Below are positions 21,969 to 31,444 of a DNA stretch of 64,000 bases, piece by piece (position 1 is the stretch's first letter; every line of letters starts with the position of its first letter). A model generated the notes under the pieces. The model ran no database searches. It saw only the letters and a list, made by a program, of their open reading frames with translations, and was not told where the DNA came from. This DNA is from Nocardioides marmoribigeumensis. GTDB taxonomy: Bacteria; Actinomycetota; Actinomycetes; Propionibacteriales; Nocardioidaceae. Location: the NCBI RefSeq assembly GCF_031458325.1, contig NZ_JAVDYG010000001.1, positions 806,001 to 870,000 of the forward strand. The letters are read 5' to 3'. The position numbers and the translations under genes are program-made.

Positions 21969-23824
21969 CGGACGGCTCCTGCCGGCTCGTCGGCGAGGTC
22001 GGCCGCGCCGCCCTCGTCCTCGACCGCGTGCTGGTCGGTCTCGTAGGCGTTGACCAGGTCGGCGTACGCCGGGTTGCGGCGCAGCAGGTCGGCGTGGGTG
22101 CCGTGGTCGGCGACGACCCCGTCGCGCAGGAAGACGACCTCGTCGGCCAGGCCGATCGTGGCCTTGCGGTAGGCGACGACCACCACGGTGGCGCCGCCGG
22201 CACTCTCCCTCAGCGCCGTCAGGATGCGGGCCTCGACCTCGGGGTCGACCGCCGAGGTCGCGTCGTCCATGACGAGCAGTCGCGGTTGCCGCACGAGCGC
22301 CCGTGCCAGCGACAGTCGCTGGCGCTGGCCTCCGGACAGGGTCGTGCCGCGCTCCCCGAGGCGGGCGTCGAGGCCGCCTGGCAGGGCACGGACGAACTCG
22401 TGGGCCTGGGCCACGCGCAGCGCGGCCCACACCTCCTCGTCGCTCCACGGACCGCCGAGCGTGACGTTGTCGCGCACGGTGTCGTCGAAGAGGAACGCGG
22501 TCTGCGGGACGAGCGCGGCGACCTCCGCGAGGGCCCCGGGAGCGAGGTCACGCAGGTCGACCCCGTCGACCCGGATCGCCCCGTCGTCGGGGTCGACGAG
22601 CCGGAACAGCAACGTGGCCAGCGTGCTCTTGCCCGAGGCGGTCGCACCGACGACGGCGAGCGTGCGGCCCGGGGCCACGGTGAAGGTGATGTCGCGCAGC
22701 ACGTCGGTGCCCGGCACGTGCGCGTAGCGGACGCGGTCGACCTCGAGGGTCGCCCCCGCCGACCCCGTCACGTGCCCGCGCAGCCGCGCCTCGCCGTACG
22801 ACGTGCCGACGGCCTCGGCGAGCACCGCACGCACGCGGTCGAACCCGACCACGCTGCGCGGGAACTCACCGAGCAGCCAGCCGAAGGACCGGATCGGGAA
22901 CGCCACGACCGTGAGGAGGTAGGCGATGTTGACCACGTCGCCGGGAGGGGTGGCGCCGGCGGCGACGCGGTGCACGCCGACGAGCAGCACGGCGAGGACC
23001 CCGAGGTTGGGCAGGGTCTCCAGCAGCGGGTCGAAGACGGCGCGGATCTGCCCGGCCCGCACCGAGGTGTCGCGCAGCTGGCCGGCCTTGGCGCCGAAGC
23101 GGTCGGTCTCCTCGCCCTCGCGACCGAGCGACTTGACCACGAGCGCGCCGTCGAACGACTCGTGCGCGATCTCGCTGAGCTCGGCGCGCAGCGCCTGGGC
23201 GCGGGTCATCAGCGGCGACTGGTAGTGCTGGAAGACCAGGTTGCTGAGCACCACCAGCGGGAACACCGAGAGCCCCACGACCGCCAGGACCAGGTCGGTG
23301 GCGAGCATCTGCGCGACGGCGATGACGATCATCGCGACGGTGCCCACGGCCATGGGCAGCGGGGCAATCGGGGCCCAGGCCGCCTCGACGTCCGAGGCGG
23401 CGTTGGACAGCAGCTCGCCGGTCGGGTGCTTCTGGTGCCAGCGCAGCGGGAGGGCGAGATACTGCCGGGTGACCGCGCGGCGGTCGCTGGCCTGCATGCG
23501 GTACTGCATGACGCCGGCGCCCCACCGCCGCGCCACGATGCTGACCCCGCGCACCACCGCGACGGCCACGAACAGGGCGACGCTCGTGATCAACGCGCCG
23601 GTGGGGGACACGCCCTTCTCGAACGCCGGCAGCACGACGTGGTCGGTGGACCAGCCGAGCACCCAGGCGTCGGCGACGGTGAGGCCGCCGAACAGCATCG
23701 CGCCCAGCGTGGAGACCGCGAACATCGCCTTCTCCTGGCGGATCGCCACCCCGAGGACGCCGAAGCCTCGACGGAGGGTGCCCCGGGGACGGCGGCGCTG
23801 GGTCGCTCGCTGGACGTCGGGCAC
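21965..23824 (-). CDS. ABC exporter half-transporter, degenerate-site subunit
   Basis: This is the partner half-transporter of 619 aa. Six transmembrane helices are followed by an ATPase domain with Walker [10 protein letters not shown] and a canonical LSGGQRQR. In Walker B ([11 protein letters not shown]) Asp replaces the catalytic Glu, and the switch region VAYRKAT has Tyr in place of His. One ATP site of the heterodimer should therefore be slow or inactive. GTG at 23824 with AGAGGAG upstream is the start; the longer open frame runs through the divergent gene. It begins 81 bp from the TIGR03085 gene on the other strand. Confidence 0.9.
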   Translation of the reverse strand: MPDVQRATQRRRPRGTLRRGFGVLGVAIRQEKAMFAVSTLGAMLFGGLTVADAWVLGWSTDHVVLPAFEKGVSPTGALITSVALFVAVAVVRGVSIVARRWGAGVMQYRMQASDRRAVTRQYLALPLRWHQKHPTGELLSNAASDVEAAWAPIAPLPMAVGTVAMIVIAVAQMLATDLVLAVVGLSVFPLVVLSNLVFQHYQSPLMTRAQALRAELSEIAHESFDGALVVKSLGREGEETDRFGAKAGQLRDTSVRAGQIRAVFDPLLETLPNLGVLAVLLVGVHRVAAGATPPGDVVNIAYLLTVVAFPIRSFGWLLGEFPRSVVGFDRVRAVLAEAVGTSYGEARLRGHVTGSAGATLEVDRVRYAHVPGTDVLRDITFTVAPGRTLAVVGATASGKSTLATLLFRLVDPDDGAIRVDGVDLRDLAPGALAEVAALVPQTAFLFDDTVRDNVTLGGPWSDEEVWAALRVAQAHEFVRALPGGLDARLGERGTTLSGGQRQRLSLARALVRQPRLLVMDDATSAVDPEVEARILTALRESAGGATVVVVAYRKATIGLADEVVFLRDGVVADHGTHADLLRRNPAYADLVNAYETDQHAVEDEGGAADLADEPAGAVR

Positions 23825-23892
23825 AGCTCTCCTCTGGGACGGTCCGGGTGGTCGTGGGACCAACCGTGTCGGGGGGCGGAATGTTCCCTTCC

Positions 23893-23898
23893 TACACT
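23893..23898 (+). promoter_or_regulatory. Putative -10 box of the TIGR03085 gene
   Basis: TACACT is followed by 7 nt and the GTG start at 23906. No ribosome site is present, so a leaderless transcript is likely. Confidence 0.45.
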
Positions 23899-23905
23899 CG
23901 GGCCC

Positions 23906-24550
23906 GTGACCTCCCTGGCAACGGCCGAACGCAACCGCCTGTGCGACCTCGCCCTCGTCGCCGGCCCCGACGCCCCCACGCTGTGCGGCGACTGGACGGT
24001 GCGCGACCTGCTCGCGCACCTCGTCGTGCGTGAGAGCCACCCGGCCTCGGTCGGCATCCTGGTCAAGCCGGCCGAGCGGCTGCTCGAGTCCGCGCAGGCC
24101 CGGGTCGCGCGCGAGGACTTCCGGTCGCTCGTCGAGCGGGTGCGCTCCGGGCCACCCGTGTGGTCGCCGTTCGCCGTGCCGGTCCTCGGCGGTCTGGCCA
24201 ACATCGCGGAGTACACCGTCCACCACGAGGACGTCCGCCGCGCGCAGGACTCCTGGGTGCCGCGCCACCTGTCGCAGGGCGAGCAGGACGTGCTCTGGCG
24301 CCTCGTGCGGACGGTCGGTCGCGGGCTCGGCGCCCGGTCGCCGGTGGGCGTCGTCGCGGAGCGCGCGGACGTCGCCGGTGCGCGCACCCGAGTACGCCGG
24401 AGGCCCGGCTCGGCCGGGGACGTGGTGGTCCGCGGGACCCCGCTGGAGGTGCTGCTCGTGCTCTACGGCCGCCAGGACCACAGCGTCGCTGCGTACGACG
24501 GCGACCCGGCCGACGTGGCTCGCCTGACCGGGGCGGACCTCGGGATCTGA
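23906..24550 (+). CDS. TIGR03085 family metal-binding protein (DinB/mycothiol-dependent fold)
   Basis: This 214-aa protein belongs to the DinB-like four-helix superfamily related to mycothiol-dependent maleylpyruvate isomerase. Candidate metal ligands are the His in DLLAHLVVRESHP (about residues 38-46) and the pair in EYTVHHEDVRRAQ (about 105-112). Relatives are common near hisF/hisI in actinobacteria. The reaction is unknown. It lies on the plus strand between two minus-strand units. Family call is moderately firm, function open. Confidence 0.82.
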   Translation: MTSLATAERNRLCDLALVAGPDAPTLCGDWTVRDLLAHLVVRESHPASVGILVKPAERLLESAQARVAREDFRSLVERVRSGPPVWSPFAVPVLGGLANIAEYTVHHEDVRRAQDSWVPRHLSQGEQDVLWRLVRTVGRGLGARSPVGVVAERADVAGARTRVRRRPGSAGDVVVRGTPLEVLLVLYGRQDHSVAAYDGDPADVARLTGADLGI

Positions 24551-24579
24551 GCCGGCCCCCGCGCACCCCCGCGCTGTCA

Positions 24580-24792
24580 ATCGGAGTGACGGTCGCTCAT
24601 CTGGCGTCGTGCCACGTGCCACGCGACCACAACCCCGCACAAGTGAGCCCAGGTCGGGCCCGTGCGGCCCGTGCGGCCCGTGCGGCCCGGGACGAGCAGG
24701 CCCGGGCCGCACGGCGCGGCCCGGCGTACTTCTGCGGGTCTGTCGACAGATCGATCGCGGTGTGCCACCAGATGAGCGACCGTCACTCCGAT
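24580..24792. repeat. 213-bp element with perfect 25-bp terminal inverted repeats
   Basis: The 25 bases at 24580-24604 are the exact reverse complement of 24768-24792. Inside, CCGTGCGGCCCGGG at 24678-24691 and its exact complement at 24701-24714 form a second hairpin with a 9-nt loop, preceded by three tandem 9-bp units containing GTGCGGCCC. No protein of convincing composition fits inside and no target-site duplication is obvious. It could be a MITE-like insertion or a structured RNA; it is too large for a simple terminator. It fills most of the space between the TIGR03085 and hisF stop codons. Confidence 0.8.
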
Positions 24793-24833
24793 GTGCACGC
24801 GGGACGGCGGCGCGTCACCGGCGGGTCAGGGGG

Positions 24834-25607
24834 TCAGCGGACCGGCATCCCCGCGGCGGCGAGGGACTCCTTCACCTCGGCGATGCGCAGGGTGCCGAAG
24901 TGGAACACCGACGCCGCGAGGACCGCGTCGGCCCCCGCCTCGACGGCCGGCGGGAAGTGCTCGGCGGCCCCCGCTCCCCCGCTGGCGATGACGGGGATGC
25001 CCACCGCCGCGCGGACCAGGCGGATCAGCTCCAGGTCGAAGCCGTCCTGGGTGCCGTCGGCGTCCATCGCGTTGAGCAGGATCTCCCCCGCCCCCAGCGC
25101 GGCCGCCTCACGCGCCCAGGCGACCGCGTCGATCCCGGCGCTGCGGCGGCCGCCGTGGGTGGTCACCTCGAAGCCCGACTCGGTGGGCGCGGCGCCCTCG
25201 GGCACGCGCCGGGCGTCGACGGACAGCACGAGCACCTGGTTGCCGAACCGGTTGGCGATCTCGGCGACCATGCCCGGGCGCCGGATCGCCGCGGTGTTGA
25301 CCGCGACCTTGTCCGCGCCGGCCCGCAGCAGCGTGTCGACGTCCTCCACCGAGGACACGCCGCCCCCGACGGTCAGCGGGATGAACACCTGCTCGGCGGT
25401 CCGCGACACGATCTCGAGCGTCGTGGCCCGGCCCTCGTGGCTGGCCGAGATGTCGAGGAAGGTCAGCTCGTCGGCGCCCTCGGCGTCGTACGCCCTCGCG
25501 CGCTCGACCGGGTCGCCGGCGTCGCGCAGGCCCTGGAAGTTGACCCCCTTGACCACCCGCCCGCCGTCGACGTCGAGGCAGGGGATGACCCGGACCGCGA
25601 GGCTCAC
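24834..25607 (-). CDS. hisF: Imidazole glycerol phosphate synthase, cyclase subunit
   Basis: HisF uses ammonia from HisH to form imidazole glycerol phosphate and AICAR. The barrel starts with [17 protein letters not shown], containing the catalytic Asp. The second catalytic Asp region is [13 protein letters not shown], and the phosphate loops are VGGGVSS and ASGGAGA. It has 257 aa. The GTG at 25607 overlaps the hisA stop as GTGA. It ends the his operon. Confidence 0.97.
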   Translation of the reverse strand: MSLAVRVIPCLDVDGGRVVKGVNFQGLRDAGDPVERARAYDAEGADELTFLDISASHEGRATTLEIVSRTAEQVFIPLTVGGGVSSVEDVDTLLRAGADKVAVNTAAIRRPGMVAEIANRFGNQVLVLSVDARRVPEGAAPTESGFEVTTHGGRRSAGIDAVAWAREAAALGAGEILLNAMDADGTQDGFDLELIRLVRAAVGIPVIASGGAGAAEHFPPAVEAGADAVLAASVFHFGTLRIAEVKESLAAAGMPVR

Positions 25608-26338
25608 GATCCGGGGAGGGTCAGGGCGAGGGCGTCGGCGAGGGTGAACCGGCCCTCGTAGAGCGCGGTGCCGATGATCGCCCCCTCCACGCCGACGTCG
25701 AGGAGGGTCTGGAGCGCGCGGAGGTCGTCGAGCTCGGTGATGCCGCCGGAGGCCACGACCGGCTTGTCGGTGGAGGCGCAGACGTCGCGCAGCAGGTCGA
25801 GGTTGGGGCCCTGGAGCATGCCGTCCTTGTTGACGTCGGTGACGACGTAGCGGGCGCAGCCCTCGGCGTCGAGCCGCTCGAGCACGTCGTAGAGGTCTCC
25901 GCCGTCGCGCGTCCACCCGCGGGCGGCGAGGGTGCGGCCCCGGACGTCGAGACCCACCGCCACCCGGTCGCCGTGGTCGGCGATCGCGCGGGCGCACCAC
26001 TCCGGCTGCTCGAGGGCCGCGGTGCCGATGTTGACCCGGCGGCAGCCCGTGGCCATCGCGGCCGCCAGCGACTCGTCGTCGCGGATGCCGCCGCTCATCT
26101 CGACCTGGACGTCGACGCGGCCGACGATCTCGGCGAGGAGCTCACGGTTGTGCCCGCGACCGAACGCCGCGTCGAGGTCGACCAGGTGGATCCACTCGGC
26201 GCCCGCCTCCTGCCAGCGCAGCGCCGCCTCGACCGGGTCACCGAAGGTCTTCTCCGACCCGGCCACGCCCTGCACCAGCTGGACGGCACGACCGCCCTGG
26301 ACGTCGACAGCAGGCAGCAGCTCGAGGTAGGCGGACAT
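25604..26338 (-). CDS. priA: PriA-type bifunctional isomerase (HisA/TrpF)
   Basis: This enzyme isomerises ProFAR for histidine and probably phosphoribosylanthranilate for tryptophan. The barrel carries [12 protein letters not shown] with the first catalytic Asp, the Arg-Trp pair in [10 protein letters not shown], and the second Asp in VVTDVNKDG. These resemble M. tuberculosis PriA rather than a single-function HisA. No trpF is in the window. It has 244 aa, begins 9 bp after the MFS gene and overlaps hisF. Bifunctionality is inferred from sequence likeness. Confidence 0.93.
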   Translation of the reverse strand: MSAYLELLPAVDVQGGRAVQLVQGVAGSEKTFGDPVEAALRWQEAGAEWIHLVDLDAAFGRGHNRELLAEIVGRVDVQVEMSGGIRDDESLAAAMATGCRRVNIGTAALEQPEWCARAIADHGDRVAVGLDVRGRTLAARGWTRDGGDLYDVLERLDAEGCARYVVTDVNKDGMLQGPNLDLLRDVCASTDKPVVASGGITELDDLRALQTLLDVGVEGAIIGTALYEGRFTLADALALTLPGS

Positions 26339-26347
26339 GCCCGCAGA

Positions 26348-27580
26348 CTATCGAGCCGGCGCCACCGCCCCCGACACGTCTCGCAGGCCCGGGACGGCGA
26401 CGGCGGGCTCGCCGCGCCCGATCGCGACGACCGCCTGCAGGGCCACGCACGCGACGGCCAGGACCCCCATCGCCAGCCCGGGACCGAGCAGCCCCGCGAC
26501 CGGTGCGGCGACGGCGGACCCCACCGCGATCGCGCCCACGTTGAGCTGGTCGTAGACGCCGAACAGGCGGGCGAGGACGTCGTCCTCCACCGACCGCTGG
26601 AGCAGCGTCACGGCGGCCACCTCGGCCACGAGCGTGGTCGCTCCGCACGCCAGGAGCAGCACCAGCGCGACCGGCCCGGGGCCCACGGCCCCCACCAGGA
26701 GGACGCACCCCGCGAATCCCGCGAGCGAGACGTGCAGCGTGCGCCGCACCCGGTCCCCGCCCGCCAGCCGGCCGACGACGACCATCGCCGCCACGGCCCC
26801 CAGCGTCAGGGCGGCGTTGAGCCGGCCGAGCCAGCGAGCGGGGTCCGGTGCGTCCTGCACCAGCAGGACGACCGCGACGACGAGGTAGCCGTAGAGCAGG
26901 TTGTCCACGACCGCGAGCGTCATGGGTCGGCGCACGCCGGGCACGCGGGCGACGAGGCGCACCCCGAGCAGCGCCTCGTCCCACCCGCGTCCCGCCCCGA
27001 CGGCGGGTCCCGGGGTCCGGGCCCCGGCCGCCACCACGGCGGCACTGGCCAGCAGCGCCGACGCGACCAGGGTCTGGGTGGTGGCGTCGAGACCGAGCAG
27101 GACCAGGACGCCGTAGACCCCCGGCCCGGCGATCCAGGTGACGTTCTCCACGCACGTGACCAGGGCGTTGGCCGCCGGCAGCTCCTCGTCGGTGACGCAC
27201 TGCGGGGTGGCGGCGGCGAGAGCGGGGTACGCCGGCGTCGCGGCCACCGCGACCAGCGCACTGAAGGCGACCAGCAGCCACACCGGCGCGCCGGCGACCA
27301 GCCCGACCGCCACCCCCGCGACGAGCACCGCCCGGGCCGCGGCGGAGACCGCGAGCACCCGGCCGCGCGGGAAGCGGTCCGCGACGACGCCCGCGAGACC
27401 CGACAGCGCGGCGTACGGCGCGAAGCCGAGCGCGACCGTCACCGAGACCCACGCCGCCGACCCGGTGCGGTGGAGCACCTCGACGCCGAGGCCCAGCGTG
27501 ACCATGAGCTGGGCGACCGTCGCGAGGCCGTGGGAGGCGGCCAGGCGCGCGAAGTCGGGCCGGCGCAGCGCAGCCCTCAC
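26348..27580 (-). CDS. MFS exporter
   Basis: This major facilitator protein has about 12 helices in 410 aa. It resembles the MFS_3-type drug/enterobactin exporters, with VADRFPRGRVL as the conserved loop after helix 2. The GTG at 27580 overlaps the stop of the upstream PLP decarboxylase gene by 4 bp, so the two are co-translated. It may export the amine that enzyme makes, but that is inference. It sits between hisH and hisA and presumably shares their transcript. Confidence 0.87.
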   Translation of the reverse strand: MRAALRRPDFARLAASHGLATVAQLMVTLGLGVEVLHRTGSAAWVSVTVALGFAPYAALSGLAGVVADRFPRGRVLAVSAAARAVLVAGVAVGLVAGAPVWLLVAFSALVAVAATPAYPALAAATPQCVTDEELPAANALVTCVENVTWIAGPGVYGVLVLLGLDATTQTLVASALLASAAVVAAGARTPGPAVGAGRGWDEALLGVRLVARVPGVRRPMTLAVVDNLLYGYLVVAVVLLVQDAPDPARWLGRLNAALTLGAVAAMVVVGRLAGGDRVRRTLHVSLAGFAGCVLLVGAVGPGPVALVLLLACGATTLVAEVAAVTLLQRSVEDDVLARLFGVYDQLNVGAIAVGSAVAAPVAGLLGPGLAMGVLAVACVALQAVVAIGRGEPAVAVPGLRDVSGAVAPAR

Positions 27581-28749
27581 CTGTCGACCTCGCGCAGGGG
27601 CGCGAAGCCGTTGAAGCCGACCGAGGAGTACGCCGTGGTGTAGGCGCCCGTGGCGTGCAGGATGACGCGGTCGCCGTCGCGCAGGTCGAGCGGGAGCAGC
27701 GGACGGTGCTTGATGTAGAGCAGGTCCGCGGAGTCGCAGGTCGGGCCGGCGAGCACCACACCCCCGACCGGGCCCTCGATCGGCGCCCCGTCGCGGTAGG
27801 CGGTCATGCGGTAGCGCAACGCCTCCTCCAGCGTCTCGGCCAGGCCGCCGAAGAGACCGATGTCGAGGTAGACCCATCGCGTGCCGCCGCGCTCGGTGAC
27901 CAGCACGACCTCGGCCTCGAGCTCGCCGGCGTCGGCGACCAGGAAGCGGCCGGGCTCGGCGATGATCCGCGGCAGGTCCGGGCCGAGGTGGGTCGCGATC
28001 GCGTCGACGATCGTGAGGCCGTACGCCGCGATCGGCGGTGTCGGGACCTGCGTGTGGGCCGGGAACCCGCCGCCGAGGTCGACGGTGGAGAGGTCGGACC
28101 CTTGGCGCCGCACGGCCGCACGGAGTCGCGCGGTCGTGGCCAGCGGCTCGTCCCAGGCGTGCACGTCGCGCTGCTGGCTGCCCACGTGGAAGCACACCCC
28201 CACCCGGTGGCCCCGACGCACCGCCTCCAGCAGGAGCTCCCTGGCCTCGGCCTCGCCGCAGCCGAACTTCGTGCCCAGCGCCCAGTCCGCGCCGCGGCCG
28301 CTGGTCGTGATCCGGACCAGCACCTCCGACCCGGGCGCGTGCTCGGTGAGCTTGTCCAGCTCCCGCGCGCAGTCGAGGACGAAGGTGCGCACGCCTCGCG
28401 CGAAGGCGTAGGCGATGTCGGCCGACTTCTTGATCGTGTTGCCGTAGGACAGGTGGCTCGGGTCCGGGTCGACCCCGAGCACCAGGTCGATCTCGCCGGG
28501 GCTCGCCACGTCCCAGCGGGCACCGGCCCGGGCCAGGGTGCGCAGCACCATCAGGGACGGGTTGGCCTTCACGGCGTAGTGCAGCTGCACGCCGGGCAGC
28601 ACGGCCCGCAGCGCGCCGTACGACGAGGTGACGGTCGCGAGGTCCACGGTCAGCAGCGGCGTCGTGCTCGCCGGCACCCGTGCCGGCGCGGCCGTCGTAC
28701 GAGGGGCAGGGAGGCGGTGCGCGATGAGGGTCACGCCGGGGAGGAGCAC
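27577..28749 (-). CDS. Ornithine/diamino-acid decarboxylase-like PLP enzyme (fold type III)
   Basis: This is an alanine-racemase-fold PLP decarboxylase of 390 aa. The PLP lysine is in LHYAVKANP (about residue 61). The barrel motif CFHVGSQQ, the phosphate loop GGGFPAH, EPGRFLVADAG and the active-site cysteine motif GPTCDSAD are in order. The Cys motif and FHVGS phrase are closer to ornithine decarboxylase than to diaminopimelate decarboxylase. The substrate could be ornithine, lysine or another basic amino acid. It lies 31 bp after a small membrane protein and overlaps the MFS exporter gene, inside the histidine cluster. Confidence 0.85.
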   Translation of the reverse strand: MLLPGVTLIAHRLPAPRTTAAPARVPASTTPLLTVDLATVTSSYGALRAVLPGVQLHYAVKANPSLMVLRTLARAGARWDVASPGEIDLVLGVDPDPSHLSYGNTIKKSADIAYAFARGVRTFVLDCARELDKLTEHAPGSEVLVRITTSGRGADWALGTKFGCGEAEARELLLEAVRRGHRVGVCFHVGSQQRDVHAWDEPLATTARLRAAVRRQGSDLSTVDLGGGFPAHTQVPTPPIAAYGLTIVDAIATHLGPDLPRIIAEPGRFLVADAGELEAEVVLVTERGGTRWVYLDIGLFGGLAETLEEALRYRMTAYRDGAPIEGPVGGVVLAGPTCDSADLLYIKHRPLLPLDLRDGDRVILHATGAYTTAYSSVGFNGFAPLREVDR

Positions 28750-28780
28750 GCCCCGAGCGTGGTGATACGTGCTCGGGGGG

Positions 28781-29125
28781 TCACACCCGCTTGAACAGCA
28801 GCACCCGCAGCACGGGGTAGGCCAGCACGGCGATCACCACGAACGCCAGGCGGGCCGGCCAGTCGGGGCGGACGACGAAGCCGACGACGAGCAGCACGAG
28901 CAGGAGGCCGACGACGACCGCGTGCTGCCGCTGCCGCTTGCGGGCCAGCGAGCCGGTGGGCCGGCCCGTCGTACGCCCGAGGCCGAGCCGGCGACCGGCG
29001 TCGCGCACGCGCTTGGCCCGGGCAGCCCGGCGCTCCGCGTGCTCCTGGGAGGCGCTGCGCGCGGCCTGCTTGATCGCGGCCTCGCGCTCGCGCTCCGCGC
29101 GGCGGCGGGCGCGCTCCTTGCTCAC
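28781..29125 (-). CDS. Small basic membrane protein of unknown function
   Basis: This is a 114-aa protein: a strongly basic, Arg/Ala-rich helical N-terminal half (residues 1-65), then two hydrophobic helices. The start GTG at 29125 overlaps the hisH stop as GTGA. Such small proteins after hisH are seen in related actinobacteria, but I know of no assigned role. The charged helix could bind nucleic acid or membrane phosphates; this is speculation. Confidence 0.72.
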   Translation of the reverse strand: MSKERARRRAEREREAAIKQAARSASQEHAERRAARAKRVRDAGRRLGLGRTTGRPTGSLARKRQRQHAVVVGLLLVLLVVGFVVRPDWPARLAFVVIAVLAYPVLRVLLFKRV

Positions 29126-29754
29126 AGGCTGTCCACCCAGTTGCGCAGGAGCGCGGCCCCGGCGTCGCCCGACTTCTCGGGGTGGAACTGCGTGGCGCAC
29201 AACGGGCCGTTCTCGACCGCGGCGACGAAGCGGTCGCCGCCGTACTCCGCCCACGTGACCAGTGGCGGCGTGGTGCGGCCGTTGGTGACCAGCTCCCAGC
29301 GGCGCACGCCGTAGGAGTGCACGAAGTAGAACCGCTCCCCCGCGACGCCGCTGAACAGGCGGGAGCCCTCGGGGACCTCGACGGTGTTCCAGCCCATGTG
29401 GGGCACGACCGGGGCCTGCAGCCGCTCGACGGTGCCGGGCCACTCGTCGAGGCCCTCGGTGTCCACGCCGTGCTCGACCCCGTGGGCGAACATCACCTGC
29501 AGGCCCACGCAGATGCCGAGCACGGGACGGCCGCCGGCGAGCCGACGTCCGATCACCTCGTGGCCCTTGACCGCGCGGATGCCCTCGACGCACGCCGCGA
29601 ACGCACCGACACCGGGGACGACGAGCCCGTCGCACTCCTGGGCACGTGCCCGGTCGGCGGTCAGCTCGACCCGGGCACCGGCGCGCTCGAGCGCGCGCAC
29701 GGCGGAGCGGACGTTGCCGAACCCGTAGTCGAGGACGACGACGTCAGGGGTCAC
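29122..29754 (-). CDS. hisH: Imidazole glycerol phosphate synthase, glutaminase subunit
   Basis: HisH supplies ammonia to HisF from glutamine. The class I amidotransferase triad is visible: Cys in [11 protein letters not shown] (about residue 83), and His and Glu in FHPEKSG near the C-terminus. The protein starts [13 protein letters not shown] and has 210 aa. It overlaps hisB by 4 bp upstream and the small membrane protein by 4 bp downstream. Confidence 0.97.
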   Translation of the reverse strand: MTPDVVVLDYGFGNVRSAVRALERAGARVELTADRARAQECDGLVVPGVGAFAACVEGIRAVKGHEVIGRRLAGGRPVLGICVGLQVMFAHGVEHGVDTEGLDEWPGTVERLQAPVVPHMGWNTVEVPEGSRLFSGVAGERFYFVHSYGVRRWELVTNGRTTPPLVTWAEYGGDRFVAAVENGPLCATQFHPEKSGDAGAALLRNWVDSL

Positions 29755-30362
29755 AGAGTGCCCTTCGTCGAGGGCACACCCTGCTCACGCGGGTCGACGG
29801 CGATCGCGTCGCGCAGGGCGCGGGCGACGGCCTTGTACTGCGCCTCGACGACGTGGTGCGGGTCGCGACCGCCCATCACCCGCACGTGCAGGGCGATCTG
29901 GGCGTGGAAGGCGAGGGTCTCGAAGACGTGGCGGGTCAGCGAGCCGAGGTAGCCGACCCCGGAGCCGCCGATCGTGACGAACTCCTGGCCGGCCGGCTCA
30001 CCGGAGTGCACGCAGTAGGGGCGGCCGGAGACGTCGACGACGGCCTGCACCAGCGCCTCGTCGAGGGGGACCATCGCGTCGCCGAAGCGGCGGATGCCCC
30101 GCTTGTCGCCGAGCGCTTCGCGCAGCGCGTCGCCGAGCACGATCGCGGTGTCCTCGACGGTGTGGTGGGCGTCGATGTGGACGTCGCCGTCGGTCTGCAC
30201 GACCAGGTCCACCAGGGAGTGGCGGGAGAAGCTGGAGAGCATGTGGTCGTAGAACCCGACGCCCGTGCTCACCTCGTGGCGGCCGGTGCCGTCGAGGTCG
30301 ACCTCGACGAGGACCTTGGACTCCTTGGTCGCACGCTCGATGCGGGCGGTGCGATCAGTCAT
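29751..30362 (-). CDS. hisB: Imidazoleglycerol-phosphate dehydratase
   Basis: HisB dehydrates imidazole glycerol phosphate to imidazole acetol phosphate. The two metal-binding repeats are present (GVGFYDHML with DAHHTVED, and [11 protein letters not shown] with [12 protein letters not shown]). The ATG at 30362 overlaps the hisC stop as ATGA; 203 aa is standard for the single-domain enzyme without a phosphatase part. Confidence 0.97.
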   Translation of the reverse strand: MTDRTARIERATKESKVLVEVDLDGTGRHEVSTGVGFYDHMLSSFSRHSLVDLVVQTDGDVHIDAHHTVEDTAIVLGDALREALGDKRGIRRFGDAMVPLDEALVQAVVDVSGRPYCVHSGEPAGQEFVTIGGSGVGYLGSLTRHVFETLAFHAQIALHVRVMGGRDPHHVVEAQYKAVARALRDAIAVDPREQGVPSTKGTL

Positions 30363-31444
30363 GGCAGAACCTCCAGCAGGGCGGCTCGGAACGCCGCCAT
30401 CTCGTCGGGGGTGCCGATGGACACGCGCAGCCACCCCTCGGGCCCAGTCTCCCGGATCAGCACGCCGCGTGCGACGAGACCGTCCCAGATCGCGCGACGG
30501 TCGGCGAACGTGCCGAACAGCGCGAAGTTGGCGTCGCTGTCGGCCACGGTCAGTCCCTGCTCGCGGAGCCAGTCGACGGTGCGGTCGCGCTCGTGACGGA
30601 GCGTGTCCACGTTGCCGAGCAGCTCGTCGGTGTGGCGCAGCGCCGCCAGCGCCACCGCCTGGGTGACCGCGGACAGGTGGTAGGGCAGGCGTACGACGCG
30701 CAGCGCGTCGCAGACCTCGGTGCTCGCCGCGAGGTAGCCGAGCCGTGCACCGGCCAGCGCGAACGCCTTGCTCATCGTGCGGGTGACCACGAGGTTGGGG
30801 TTGTCCGGCAGCTGCTCCAGCGCGCTCGGCGTGCCCGCACGGCGGAACTCGGCGTAGGCCTCGTCGACCACGAGCACTCCCCCGGCCTCGGCGGTCGCCG
30901 CGCAGAGCGCCGCGACGTGCTCGGGGGGCAGGGCGGTGCCGGTCGGGTTGTTGGGGCTCGGGAGCAGGACGACGCTGGGGCGTTCCTGCGCGATGAGGGC
31001 CCGCGCCTGGTCGACGTCGATCGCGAAGTCCTCGGCGCGGTGGCCGACGACCCAGCGGGTGTTGGTGTCGCGGGCGTACTCGGGATACATCGAGTACGTC
31101 GGCGCGAACGACAGCGCCGTGCGACCCGGACCGCCGAAGGCCTGCAGCAGGTGGAGCATCACCTCGTTGGAGCCGTTGGCGGCCCACACCTGCTCGGGCG
31201 CGACGCCCCCGCCGACGTCCCGGCCGAGGTAGGCCGCGAGGCCCGCGCGGAGCTCGACGAACTCCCGGTCGGGGTAGCGGTTGAGCCGCCTGGTGGCCTC
31301 CGCGACCGCCTGCGCCACGTCGGCGACGACGGCCTCGGACGGGGCGTAGGGGTTCTCGTTGACGTTGAGCTGGACGGGCAGGTCCAGCTGAGGAGCGCCG
31401 TAGGGCTCGATGCCCCGGAGCTCCTCGCGGAGGGGCAGACCCAT
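30359..31444 (-). CDS. hisC: Histidinol-phosphate aminotransferase
   Basis: HisC is the PLP aminotransferase giving histidinol phosphate. Family phrases include [26 protein letters not shown] and the PLP lysine in [18 protein letters not shown]. The ATG at 31444 overlaps the hisD stop by one base (TGATG), fixing the start and giving 361 aa. Confidence 0.97.
   Translation of the reverse strand: MGLPLREELRGIEPYGAPQLDLPVQLNVNENPYAPSEAVVADVAQAVAEATRRLNRYPDREFVELRAGLAAYLGRDVGGGVAPEQVWAANGSNEVMLHLLQAFGGPGRTALSFAPTYSMYPEYARDTNTRWVVGHRAEDFAIDVDQARALIAQERPSVVLLPSPNNPTGTALPPEHVAALCAATAEAGGVLVVDEAYAEFRRAGTPSALEQLPDNPNLVVTRTMSKAFALAGARLGYLAASTEVCDALRVVRLPYHLSAVTQAVALAALRHTDELLGNVDTLRHERDRTVDWLREQGLTVADSDANFALFGTFADRRAIWDGLVARGVLIRETGPEGWLRVSIGTPDEMAAFRAALLEVLP

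Noticed and set aside
24577-24798. A 73-codon minus-strand frame spanning the inverted-repeat element
   Set aside because: It begins and ends in the 25-bp arms, has Gly-Arg-Thr repeat composition from the inner tandem repeats, and no ribosome site.
26345-26350. TAGTCT box 6 nt before priA as another leaderless promoter
   Set aside because: The TAG is the stop codon of the MFS gene; priA is probably read from the upstream operon, so the match may be chance.
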